A stretch of DNA of 64,000 nucleotides from Desmodesmus armatus (Eukaryota > Chlorophyta > Chlorophyceae > Sphaeropleales > Scenedesmaceae), in contig VIIQ02000259.1 in assembly GCA_007449985.2 (NCBI GenBank), positions 1 through 64,000 on the forward strand, written 5' to 3'. Under the pieces are notes generated by a model. The model saw nothing but the letters and a program-made list of their open reading frames with translations, was not told the origin of the DNA and did no database searches. Below, one piece after another: positions 11,001 to 22,268 of this stretch; position 1 is the stretch's first letter; each line of letters starts with the position of its first letter. Both the position numbers and the translations under genes were made by a program.

Positions 11001-12493
11001 GCAGTCACTCAGGTGTGTCCAGCACAGGGCTACTGGCGTTTGTATGGGGAGTGGTCATGGTGTGTGCTGGCTTACGCTTGCGGACTTCTACATGCAGCTG
11101 ACTCTGTGTCGTCATTGGCAATTGGATCCATCTTTCAGATCGCGCAGCTGAATATTTAGTCAGGTCAGCATGGTTGAAAGAGCTGCAGGGCTGCTGTCAG
11201 AGTCCCCTGTACGCTGCTTCACATGGTAACTCGATCAAACCTCGATATGACAGTGTTGTTTTGTTGTTTCTGCTGCAGGCGGTCTGATGCAGCAGCAGCT
11301 CAGGCAGGCATCCTCCCAGCAGCAGGCACCGGTGGCGGCAGCAGCAGCGGCAGCCAGCAGCAGGCGGGCAGCAGGAACGTGAAGGCAGCAGCAGTGGGAG
11401 CAGCAAGTGGTGCTGGTGGCAAGAAGCAGCCCAAGGTGAGCTTTCTTGTCGTGCATGCATGGTGTGCGTGCGTGCATGGCGTCCCGTGCCTGAAAAGCTC
11501 TTCAGGCACTGGGATGCTTGCTCTTTCAGGCATGCTCTTTCAGGCACATGGCATGCCCTGCATGATGCATGGTGTGCATGGCGCAGGGCTTGAAGAGTCC
11601 ATCTTGAAGGCAAGGATCACTTTGTGACAGCCAGAAGTATGCAGAAGCTTGCAAGCTCCCCAGCATGTTGCAGTCACCACTACGTTTCATTGCTTGCTCC
11701 TTGATGTGCCTGCGGCTTTGTGCCACACAGTGTGGCAGCTGGACAAGTTGCAACAGCATGTGAGGGTGCCACTGTCTGCACGCGTCTTATTCAATTGCAG
11801 GTTGGCATCATCATGGGGTCTGACTCTGACCTTCCCACCATGAAGGCAGCTGAAGACATCCTGCATGAGTTTGGTGTGCCCTGTGAGCTCACCATCGTCA
11901 GTGCACACAGGACACCAGACCGCATGATGGAGTATGCACGCACTGCACACCAACGCGGCCTGCAGGTGAGAGCTGGGCCCAGGGTGGTGGCACCACATGC
12001 AACGGCTGCCGCCACTGCTTGTAACACCCTCTGCACTGCACGCCAGATATGTTTGCTGATCACCGTCAGCTGCACTTTGCCCAAGCGAACCCCTTGCCGA
12101 CAGCAACATAACAGTGAATATGGTTTGGTGAAATCAGGCTGAACCCCTTCGCGTCTGTCTGTCCTGCAGGTCATCATCGCAGGTGCTGGAGGTGCCGCCC
12201 ATCTGCCAGGCATGGTAGCAGCCATGACACCCCTCCCCGTGGTCGGTGTGCCCGTCAAGCCTGCAGGCGCTTACTTGGACGGAGTTGATGCCTTGCTCAG
12301 CATCTGCCAGATGCCAAAGGGTGTCCCAGTGGCTACTGTGGCTATCGGCAATGCTGCTAATGCTGGCCTGTTGGCAGTGCGCATTTTGGCGGGAACTGAC
12401 GGTGCTCTGCTGCAGAAGATGTTGGACTATCAGGATGGCATGAGGGATATGGTGCTGGGCAAGGCAGCTAAGGTAGAGGCAGAGAGGGCGTGA
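8076..12493 (+). CDS. ADE2: Phosphoribosylaminoimidazole carboxylase, PurK-PurE fusion
   Basis: Purine biosynthesis: converts AIR to CAIR using ATP and bicarbonate (PurK-type ATP-grasp domain plus PurE mutase domain). Exons: 8076-8311, 8449-8527, 8871-9107, 9449-9582, 9834-10145, 10430-10708, 10887-11012, 11279-11435, 11801-11965, 12170-12493. Phases agree and the sum gives 682 residues. Residues 1-50 are rich in Arg, Ala, Ser and Val and look like a chloroplast transit peptide. PurK begins at [17 protein letters not shown]; its ATP-grasp end has [17 protein letters not shown] Gly/Ser/Gln linker (about 468-520) joins to PurE, which shows GSDSD, SAHRTP and a terminal [14 protein letters not shown]. 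The same PurK-PurE order is known in plants and fungi (yeast Ade2). The start at 8076 is chosen because it gives a transit-like leader; 8220 is an alternative ATG. Confidence 0.95.
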
Positions 12494-13923
12494 GGTCACA
12501 CACTCTCGAGGTGCTTGTGTGTTGATGCCATTCATTGTGGCTGTTTTGTAAGAGGTTGCCAGGCGATGCATTCTGTTCGTCACGGTGGCTTGTGGCCAGG
12601 CGCTTGATGCCTGCTCACTCTTGTACAACTCAATCTGACCATGATTCTTTCTTGGGTGGGGCTTTGGCCGAGATAGTTTGTTGCTTGTGCTTGCTTAGGC
12701 AGCACGTTCAAGACGCAATGCTCCTGCTAACGCAGCTGTGGATCTGTTGGGAACACTTGGATTTGTTGTGTTGCCAAATTGAAGTACCACATCCGCTGAT
12801 GTGGTCACCATGTCTGGCCGCGAAATTGTGCTCACCACCTGATACTCCTGTGTTATGTTGTGGCTGTGCCAATTTTTGCAGCCACAGCCTGTGTCTAGTA
12901 TGACAATTGTAAGCGCCCACTTTGCGCAACTGCGCTTGTATGGCAGGCCATCATTGCTTGTATTGAAGGAGGGCGCCTTTTGGATGCTCCTGTTGTTTGG
13001 GCATCTGCTAGCGCGACTGTAGCCCCATGTGGGCTGTCCAGTATTTGCAGGTCTGTGAGCTGTCCCACTAGCTCACACAGCATGCCCTCTGTTGTGTTCT
13101 CTTATTGGTTCACCCTTATGCTGTGTTGGGCAGACAAGGTAACTGCACATGGTACTGTGGCAAGTGACACATGCCACGCTCTCAATCCACTGCGATTGGG
13201 CTGGAGTGGCGTCTGATGTTGCATACAGGCACAGCAAGTTACTGCAGACACCTTCCTGCTTGTCACACTGTGAGGCTCAGACATATGTGGGTGCCAAGCA
13301 AAGATACAACACTGTGTGCTGTAACAGCCATGGCACATTGACTCAAAGATCTCTCAGCGTGAGGGCAGTATAATCAAAGACATGATGTGGAGGCACAAAT
13401 CAGCCCAGCCAAGCAGCCAGGCAATCGAGCCCATCCACGATGCTGACACGGCCCAGCCTGTGACGCCATATGGAAAGCTGCATTACAGCTGACCACACTC
13501 CCGTGCCCTTGGCATGGCTGACAGCAGACGACAAGGGAACAAACAGGCTGCTAAACAGGGACACCGCCTCCATCAACATGTGCTGCACTGCATACGGCAC
13601 TCAACACTGCAACGCTGCCTGCTGTGCTGCTCCTAACATCCTGCAGGCGGCACGGTCAAGAAGCTCGTGACTAAGCGGTCACACTGCCGGCTGCGCAGCT
13701 GTGCTGAGGCCACACACAAAGCTGCTGCCCTTGCCCTTGAAGCTGCTGCCCTGATGCGGCCATGCACATAGTGCAGCTGCCGCCCTGCTGCTGCCACATA
13801 CACACCAGCCAAACCGTTGCCCTGCTGCTGCAGCCGCTGCAGCTGCTGTGCTGGTACCGCCACACCCAGCTCAGCAGCAGCCCCAATGCTCAACCGCTGC
13901 CCTGCTGCTGCCCTACGAACAGC
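12494..13923. other. Convergent 3' region between purine gene (+) and AP2 gene (-)
   Basis: No gene is supported. The left part is GT-rich (3' UTR of the + gene) with TGTAA at 12547-12551 and 12908-12912. The right part is CA-rich, that is, GT-rich on the minus strand, and carries TTACA at 13483-13487, a TGTAA signal for the minus-strand gene about 440 bp past its stop. From about 13725 to 13945 the sequence is an imperfect repetition of gctgccctgctgctgc. Confidence 0.6.
13483..13487 (-). terminator. TGTAA poly(A) signal for the AP2 gene
   Basis: TTACA on the + strand reads TGTAA on the minus strand, about 437 bp after the minus-strand stop codon, similar to the spacing after the purine gene. 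Confidence 0.45.
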
Positions 13924-16900
13924 TCAGCCGCTGCTCTGCTGCTTCAGCATGTGAGGCGGCACCAGTACAGCCAACCTCGCCCTCAATGCTGCCTGCGATG
14001 CTGCCAGTGCCTGCTTGGCACCCTCTGTCAGCTGCTTAGGGCGCTCTGAGGGAGGGGTCTTGAACAGCCAGCGGCCAGTCTCTGCCAATGTCATGGGGTT
14101 CATCTTGTCAAGAGGCATCCTTGCTCCCAGGCGCACCATGTCGTGCAGGAGGGTGCCGGGTGCGGTTATGACCTCCAGCTGCATGCGACGAGCCTCTTGC
14201 ACGATGCGACACTCCTCGTGCCACCTGCAGCAGTAGACAGGCGTCACGCATGCAGGTGTGATGATTGCACTGACGCTGTTGGGCGGGTATGCCGAGAGGA
14301 CATGCTTGCCATTCACCTGCAGGCAAGCTTCGTCGGCTGCACGGACGGACGCAGTGCAACGCATCCCTGCGTCACAGCCGCTTACATCTCTCACCTGCTG
14401 AACTATGCTGTTGGCCAGCACACCAGCTCTTGCAGCACCCAGCAACAAACACACAACACAGCAGCATCCTCACCTCAGCTCAGCATCGATCACCCGCTGC
14501 TTCTCATCATCATCCAGCTGTGTGTTGAACCACTCCAACCGAGCATCCGTCTCCACAAAGCGCACACGAGGCTGCGGCAGCGTCCAGCCGTCCTGGCCCT
14601 GCCCCACCTCGCCACGCTCTACGCTGCTCCAGAAGGCCTCAGGGTCGGGGGATGGCTTGACTTCGTAGTAGAGGTCAAAGGGGTCGGTGGTGGGGAAGTC
14701 GCGGCCCTGGTAGTAGGAGTGAAGACGCAGCGCAGCCCTGCGCAGCACAGTGCAACACAGCACCACACAGGACGGTCAAGTACAGCCAGCTGTACGGTTT
14801 CAGCGGGACCATCTTGGAGGCACCACACCGCAACATTCTCACGCCTCTTGAGGGCACCAAACACCAAACAGGGGGTCCCACCTGTCAAGCCATCAGCACC
14901 CTCATCCTTGGTTTAGGTGTGCCCACCACCCACCTGAAAGCCAGCAGAGCGTTCTCCCTGGCACGCAGAGGCAACCCCGCAGGCAGCACCTCCCCAACCA
15001 GCGCTGCCACATCAACTGCATCCCCACCCCCCAGTGCACCAAACCCTGCATCAAACCCTGCAGCCTCGTCTCCCATCAGCTGCTGTTCTGCCTCCGAAGC
15101 ATCCAACCGCTGTTCCAACCGATTAGTCATCGCTGCACACAGCTTCAGCCCCAACTGCACAGCAGCTGCCACCGCTGGCATGTCCCTACTCATAGGCAGC
15201 AGCCGTGCCCGTGCCTCCTCCCAGGATCCACTACCCCCAGCCTCCCTATATAGCATCTCAGGGCTGGGTGAGGAGTCCACCCAGGCATTGGGATCTTGCA
15301 GCCCCTGGGGCAAACCCCCTGCTGCCTTTGCTGCCTGCAGCACTGCATCTGCCGCTGCTGGGCCCCCTGAATCCATTGCTGCCTTGCAGTCTTCTTTGAG
15401 CTTCTGGTACCTAAGCAGCTGGTCTGCCTTGTGCTGTAGGTATGCTACCATGCCCTGCTGCTGCTTCTGAGCAGCACCGTAGCTCACACGAGTGACATCT
15501 GCTACAGAGCCTGCTGTTGGGTAGTCCTCGCTGCTGCTGTAGGTGCTGCCACCTCCTGGCACCAGCGCTACTACAGCTGCTGCAGCAGCACCAGCGGCAG
15601 GAGCAGCGGAGCTGTAGCTGTGCACGATAGCCAGAGGCCGGGGCATCTTGATGCCCAGAGCTGCCTCCTCTGCGGCACTGATAGCAGGGCAGCTGTCTGC
15701 CTTGATGAAACCCATAAGCAAACCAACCTGCTCCTGCAGGTAGGCACTGCTGCCTCGTGCTGAGGTACCGTTACTGCTGCTAGCACCTGCAGCACCTGTG
15801 AGTGTGCCTGCTACTGCTGCAGTTGGGTCCTCGGTAGCAGCACTGCCTGCTGCTGCAGCTTCCTGAGAAGCACCCTCCCCTGCTGAACCCTGTGCCTTCC
15901 CAGCCAGCTGAGCTGCCCTGTGCTTTGCTGCTTGTAGTGCAGCAGCATATGCTGCACTTGCCTGCTGCTGTGCTGGCTCCCAAAGGCCAACTGCTGCTGC
16001 CGTATCCTCTGGATGGTTCCAGTCAACCTCCATGGGCTGTGGCTGAAGTGCTGCTGTTGCTGCTTCTGTGGCCGCCTCTGCTGCTGCTGCAAGCAGGGAT
16101 GGGTGCACTCCGGCCAGGTGGTGGTCTTCTGCTGCTGTGGTATAGCTGGGAGCACCGGCAGCAATGACAGGGGCGGTTGCTGCTGCTGCAAGTGTTGCCC
16201 GGGCCTTGCGCTGCATCTCCCGGAGGAAGCTCACACGATCAGCATGTGACTTGCCGTTTGCTGCTGCTGGCCTGGAGAGGTGTGTTGACACTGCTGCTGC
16301 CTGCCTTGCTGCTGCTGCATCTCTTGGAGCTGCTGCTGCTGCAGGTGCTGCTGAGTTGCTGCAGTTAGTGCGGCATGCCTGGGGTGTGGCAGTAGCAGCA
16401 GCAGGGACCTCATTGCAGCTTGTGAGGGTGCGGAGCTTGGCAGCTGCAGCAGCTGCTGCTGAAGCCACCACTGACTCACCCTCCTCTTCCTCAGCGGTGT
16501 TGCTGTTGGGGGCAGCAGCTGCTGCCGCCCCTGAGCTAGCAGCAGCAGCAGCTCCTGTGCCAGCTGCAAAAAGAGGCACAGGTGCTTTTGGCACAGCTGC
16601 CTGTGTACTGCTGGTGCCACTGCTGCCCCTGACAGCCTTGGCTGTCCTCCTGCCTGGCTTGCTGGGGATCTGCTGGCCATGCCCTGAGCTGCCGAAAGTT
16701 ACAGCTGCTGCTGCTGCAGCACCAGCACTAGCAGGTGCATCGTCCTCATCCATCCATTCCTTGTCCCCCTGTGTGATGCTGCTGGTGGCTGCAGGCTGTA
16801 CAGCACCGCCTGCTGCCCTCGCCTGCTCATGTGGCATGGGCCGCAGCAGCTGCACCAGCTTGTCACCGCCCACCATGGTGATGCGGCGGAAGGCAAGGTC

Positions 16901-19900
16901 CCTGTCCGCCTGGGTGGGTGCTGGCAGCCCCTCTGCCTCTGCCGCTGCTATTGCGGCTGCTGCTGCTGGTGCCGCTGGTGCCCCTGCTGCTGCTGCTGCT
17001 CCTGCTCCTGCTGCTGGCGCTGCTGCAAGGCCCACTGCTGCTGCTGCCTCCTCTGCAGGCAGCATAGCACCCCTGGCAGCAGCAGTAGCACGCCGTGCTG
17101 CTGCCTTCTGGCCTGTGTAGCTACAGCCGGGCAGCAGCAGCGCCTGCGGCGGCCTGCGGTTGACTGGGTCAAAGGCATTCTCTGTCTTTGCCTTGAGAGC
17201 GGGGCGGCGCACTGATGCTGCTGGTGCGGCGGCTGCAGTGGCTGCTGCTGCAGGGGCGTCTGGGTTGGGTGGTGGTACTCCCAGCACCACAGGGCAGTAC
17301 TCACCCTCTATGGGCCGGCCCATGGACAGCAGGTGGTCCAGAGGGAAACCAGGGCTGCAAGTAGCACAGGCAGATGGAAGTACAGCAGCGTGTGGGTGAA
17401 CATCTGGCAGGGCATGAAGCTTTCTAGAGAGTGCACTTCTGGGTCAGCGGTGCGCTATGGCTGCTGTGTGAAATGCAAGTCTTCGTCCTTGAGGGTTTGT
17501 GGTGCAGTCAAGTTGGCCATACAGAACACATGGAGAGCACCAGCACGTTTCAAAACGACGTCACTTATCAAGATCACCCATATGTTGGCAGCCCCTGAAC
17601 TTGCTGCAAACCCTTAGCCTGCACTCACTCTTTCTGCTTGACCATCTCTGCAATCCTGTATGCCCTGATGTGGCTGGGCAGGTGGTCAGCCTCACCCTCA
17701 GACACAACGGCCTTCAGGAAGGTGACGGTGTCAGACTGCAGCACATGCAGAAACAGGCACAGCCAGAAGGTGAGGTTCCAGGGTTAGGGTGGGATGTCAA
17801 CGCCTGCATGCTGGCAGCCAAGCGCTCGCCACGACCCAACCCCTTTTCAGCTTGACGATGTGGCCTTGGCTGCTCTGCTGTGGGCCGTCGTACCCTCATG
17901 CATGTTCCTTATGACCACCACAGCACACCAAAGCACACCGCAGCGCTGACAACACCGCCGCACACACAATCAAGCCTTGCAGTTGTAAATGCTTGCAAAA
18001 CGCCACCACCAAGCAGCTGTGGCACTCACCATCTCATTGCCAGTCCAGTCAATCTTGATTGTAGGTATGTCCTGCCTCCTGAACCCCACACGCTCCTTGT
18101 GGCGCTGCCTGTGCTTAGCAGCATCCCATTTACAACCGTCACTGCCACTGCTACTGCCACCTCCTGCTGCTGCAGCTGCTGCCGCAGCTGATGACCCCCT
18201 GCCTGCTGTTGACGTGCTGCTGCTGCTGCTGCCATAAGGTGGCCTGGGCCCTGCAGCAGCAAAGGGGTTCCTCTCCTCAATTAGGTCCGCTACCCACTGG
18301 GCCTCATAAGGCTCTTCTTCCTCATCACTGCTTATGTCATCAAAGGGCTTGTGGTCAGAAGGTAGAGGGAAGGGGTATGCTGCCGATGCTGCTGCTGCAT
18401 CCTCTGCTGCTGCCAACGCTGCTGCCCAGTCTATGCTGATTGGTGCAGTATCTGCTGGCTGTGCTGGGGGTGGTTGCGCTGGGTGTGGGGCAGATGTCCA
18501 TGGGCGTTGCAGTGTCCCTGCTGCTGGTGCTGCCAGGGTCAGCAGAAGCAGAAGCTGCTGCTCCTGGTGCTGCTGGTGTTGCTGGCTGGGCTGGGGGCTG
18601 GGCTGTTGTGTTGTGGCTGATGGCTGCTGTGGCGGTGCCGGGGTGGGGGGAGCTGTAGGCCAGCTCTGGGTGCAGGCCTGGCACTGGATCATAGTCAAGG
18701 CCTGCAGGACACCAGGGGTGGGGATGGGGGCGCACAAGCAGATGACAAGGACAAGAGGGGTCAGTATGGCGTGGGTGGATATCAAAGCCGTAATGCTGCT
18801 TGCTAGGACCGCAAGGGGACCGGATCTGGATAAGCGGTGTTATGCAAACTACCCTCAGAGAATGTTTGCTGGCAGTATGCTTGCAACAGTAAGCTTGCAG
18901 CAGTATGCTTGCTGGCAGTATGCTTGCTGGCAGTATGCTTGCTGGCAGTATGCTTGCTGCAGTTGGCTTGCAGACAGTATGCTTGCCTTCCATTCAAAGC
19001 ACAAGGTGCGACAAAGTCGCTACAAGCATCCTAAGGCTGCACACACCATCTGCCTAGCTTATGCCACCGTGTGCGCCTGCATGGTCACCCATTGTATGCC
19101 GGCCTTGCGACCCCGCCCCCCTGCCACCCACCTGGGATGGGGTCAACACCATAGTCAGCCAAGGCCTGCTCCAGCACTGCCATGTTGACAGCAGGACGCT
19201 GCAGAGTGACCCTCAGCACACCAGCCTGCAGCCGCTGCATCAGCCAAGCAGCATGCAGGTCACTTATCCTGCAGCCCCTGCCTGCTGCATGTGCAGCCGC
19301 CAGTGCTGCATCTGCTGCTGCCTGGGGGTTGGCTGCTGTGGCTGCTACCTCTGCCGCTACTGCTGCTGTGCTGCTGGGGGTGCTGGTCATGCAGATGGGG
19401 TGCTGGTCCATGTGCCTCCAGGTTGCTGGGCCCCTCCAGTAGTGGCTGTTGCCTGGCTGTAGCTGCTTGACTGACTTCAGGGCTGCTGTGCGCAGTGCTG
19501 TCTCAATCTCATCTACTGCCAACTCTGGGGGCTCTGATCCAGCTGCTGCTACAGCCTGATCAGCAGTGCTGATGGTGCGGGGGTGGTTGGTGATGGCTGC
19601 TGCCGCACGAACCACTGCTGCTTTGACCATGAGAGGGTTGTCACCCAGCAGGTTGAGGTACTCACACTCAATGGTGACATGAGTTGCTGCTGTGCTGCTT
19701 GTCACACCTACAGCTGCTATGGCTGCTGCTGATGATGGTGAGGAGGGAGGGCAGAGGGCAGGTGCTGCTGGTGTGCTGACTGCCTCTCTCTGCACCTGCT
19801 TGCCCTGCTGCTGCTGCCTGCTGGCTCTGCTGCTGCTGAGGCCACTGCTGCCAAAAGCAAACATGGGCTGGTCTGCTGCTGCTGTAGCTGCAGCAGAGGT

Positions 19901-22027
19901 GGTGGATGCTATGCCTGCAGAGGTGGCGTGCTCCCAGGCATCTGTCATGTGTGCCCGTGTGGCTGCTGCTGCTGCCATCACTGCAGGCGGCAGCACCAAC
20001 CCCTGCTGCTGCTGCTGCTGACCTACAGACTGCTTGTTGGAGCTGCCACTGCCAAAGGTCTTCTTGCTGCTGTGACTGCAGCTGCTGCTGTGGCAGCCAG
20101 TGACCTGCACAAAGGCAGCTGCATCAGCAGCAGGTGCTGCTGCTGCAAGCATACTATCCCCTGGCCCCATGTCAAGGGGCGGGCCTGTGGCAGCTGGCAG
20201 TGCAGGCAGCTGGGGTGGGGCTGCAGGGGCTGTAGCACCAAACAAGTCCAGGGTCTCTTGAGGCAGGGGCAGGTCACCATGCACCTGGTGCCAGGCTGTA
20301 GCTAGTGCTGTGGTGTGCAGGGAGGGTGCTCCTGCAGCAGCTGCTGTGGTGGCTGCTGTTGCGGCTGCTGGGGTGCTGCTGGTGGCAGCAGGACTGGGAG
20401 CTGCTGTTGCTGCAGAGGGTGTTGCAAGGATACTGCTTGGGCAAGCAACCAACACCTCCCCTCCCCCGTCTACTCCTCCTGCTGCTGCTGCAGCTGCTGG
20501 TGGTGGTGGAGGTACTCTCTGGCTTGTGAGGATGGTGCCTGCACTGCAGCTGCTGGGCCCTGCTGCTGAGCCTGGCTGCTGCTGGCTCACCCCCTGGTGG
20601 TCAATGCCCTGCTGCTCACCCTCTTCCTCCTCCCCCTCCCAGTCTTCCTCCCAGTCTGAGCTGTCAGTCCACCACTCCCCTTCATCACCCTCCAGCCACT
20701 GCTGCCAGGTGCTGCTGCTGGGGGTGGTGCTGGGACGGCAGCGATGGTGGCTGAGACTGGAACGGGGGCTGCTGCTGCTGCTGGTGCTGTTGCTGCAGCA
20801 GGGACTGCTGCTGCTGGAGCTGGTGGTGGTGACGATGGTGGTAGTGGGGATGCTGCTGCTGTTAGCACTGGGGGTGCAGGGGTTGCTGCTGCTGCTGCTG
20901 CTGCTGCAGCAGCTGGTGCCTCCTGCTCATCAATGCTGGGTGGGAAGTTGTACCAATCCAGCGGCCTGTTCGTGGATGCAGCCGCAGCACAGGCTGAGCC
21001 ATGAGCTATCTGGTTGGCTCCCCACCTTGTGTTGATGCAGAGAGACTGGCAAAGGCAGATCAAATGCGAAGGACGGGTCATATTGCTGCTGGCTCGAAGA
21101 AGAAGAACACCCTTCAAGCTCGCAGCAGCTGGTGCAAGTGCGCCAAGAGGGTCTGAAGGACACATGTCACCATGGACAGGAGGGCTCATGTGCAATTCTC
21201 ACCGCCTTGCACTACCTCTGAAGGGGTGCGGCTCAGAGCATCACCTCACAGGGACTGTGCTGTGCTGCAGCAGCCAAGGCCAGGGCAAGGCCCCCTCACA
21301 CTCACCTGTTGTACTGCTTGCACAAGGCATCATACTGCCGAGCTGCCTCCAGCTCAGAGTTGCAGTATCTTGTCAGCCGCTGGCCGTTTCTTGGTTTGAA
21401 CTGGACAATCCACTTCTGCGTCTGCTTGTACCAGCAGACGCCCCTGTAGGCGCTCTGGCCACTTGAGAAGGCTTGGCCCCCTGTGGCCTTGATCTGTGCC
21501 ACCAACTCCTCCAGGGACAGGCCATCCAGCTGGGCCTTGACCTCAGGGGTGAGGGTGCCGTTGGTGTCAGCATCAGGGCGATGGAGCTTGTAAAGGACCC
21601 TGAGGGAGAGGGGGAGGGCGTATCAGGTCATAAGGTGATGCCAAGAAGAGGGACATTCTCACAGCACTGCATCACTTTCAATTGCCGCTGCATGGGGTTG
21701 GCCCACTTCAAGACCTTGCAGACAGTGGGCCATGCTGCACTGTGCTGTCAGCATCAGGGCCATGGAGCTTGTAGAGGACCCTGAGGGAAGGGGGAGGGCG
21801 CATCAGGTCATGAGGTGATGCCAAACAGATCCAGAGACCCCCTCCAGGTGTGCTCACTTGTCAACATCTGCTGCTGCCAGGGCAGGGGTGGATCGTGTTG
21901 GCAATGTGATTTTGCCTCCTGCGGTTTTGCCTCTGAACCCCTTATTGACCGTACTGATGCTCACCCAACCCCCATCAGCACGGTAAACATTGGGGTGCTG
22001 GCTTCTCCAATCCAACGATGAAGCCAT
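13924..22027 (-). CDS. Giant AP2-domain protein, probable DNA-binding regulator
   Basis: Eight minus-strand exons: 21858-22027, 21306-21599, 19132-21025, 18030-18701, 17629-17735, 14934-17354, 14474-14737, 13924-14224; about 2040 residues. Exon 2 encodes a clear AP2/ERF domain (SAYRGVCWYKQTQKW, then SELEAARQYDAL), completed in exon 3 by LDWYNFPPS. Before it, NVYRADGGWVS followed by VLYKLHRPDADTNG resembles a degenerate first AP2 repeat, so this may be a two-AP2 (ANT-like) protein. The rest is Ala/Ser/Gln-rich with an acidic patch (WTDSSDWEEDWEGEEEE) and ordered islands (LDYDPVPGLHPELAY; SDTVTFLKAVVSEGEADHLP; YYQGRDFPTTDPFDLYYEV; a helical C-terminus) that I do not recognise. Two compensating frame breaks are needed, about 20660-20930 and about 18440-18500. 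All other phases agree, supporting one gene; a split into two genes is the main alternative. Start ATG at 22027. Confidence 0.75.
18866..18987. repeat. 15-bp tandem repeat in an AP2-gene intron
   Basis: The unit agtatgcttgctggc is repeated about four times exactly, with flanking degenerate copies (gcagtatgcttgcaacagta, acagtatgcttgcc). It lies in the intron 18702-19131. The period is a multiple of three, so it stays open in frame, but it is not coding. Confidence 0.85.
21567..21801 (-). repeat. Duplicated acceptor and exon start of AP2 exon 2
   Basis: The segment 21567-21647 (start of exon 2, acceptor and end of the intron, read on the minus strand) is copied at about 21748-21828 with about 90 percent identity. 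The copy has its own ctcag acceptor and would encode VLYKLHGPDADS against VLYKLHRPDADT in the real exon. Spacing between the two acceptor points is about 181 bp. Confidence 0.85.
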
Positions 22028-22268
22028 CAAGTGGGGTGGCTGTTTTGGTGGTGTTCTGTAGGACAGCCGTAACATTGGTGCTGCAAAATGGAACTCGATA
22101 TGCCGACAGGGGTGCCAGACATCATGGCCTGCACCTGCATCGAACCGAAAAAATTTGAACGCAGGATCCACCAACGGTCTCACAAACCGCAAGCTGCGAA
22201 TGGCGCAGACGAAGGCTAAGTTCTGGTTCAGAATAACGTTGTATTTCTAGCAAGAACACAATCGGTGT
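22028..22268. promoter_or_regulatory. Short divergent promoter between AP2 gene and HIT gene
   Basis: Only 241 bp separate the proposed ATG codons of the minus-strand AP2 gene and the plus-strand HIT gene. The stretch is clearly more AT-rich than the flanking exons (aaaaaatttgaac; gaataacgttgtatttctag). It has none of the CAG repeats of the neighbourhood, as expected of a shared promoter with two 5' UTRs. Confidence 0.5.

Noticed and set aside
14143..20569. Plus-strand open frames of 200-320 codons opposite the AP2 gene
   Set aside because: They are Cys/Leu/Ala repeats complementary to CAG/GCA repeats of the minus-strand gene; none has a domain, and the minus-strand exons join in phase.
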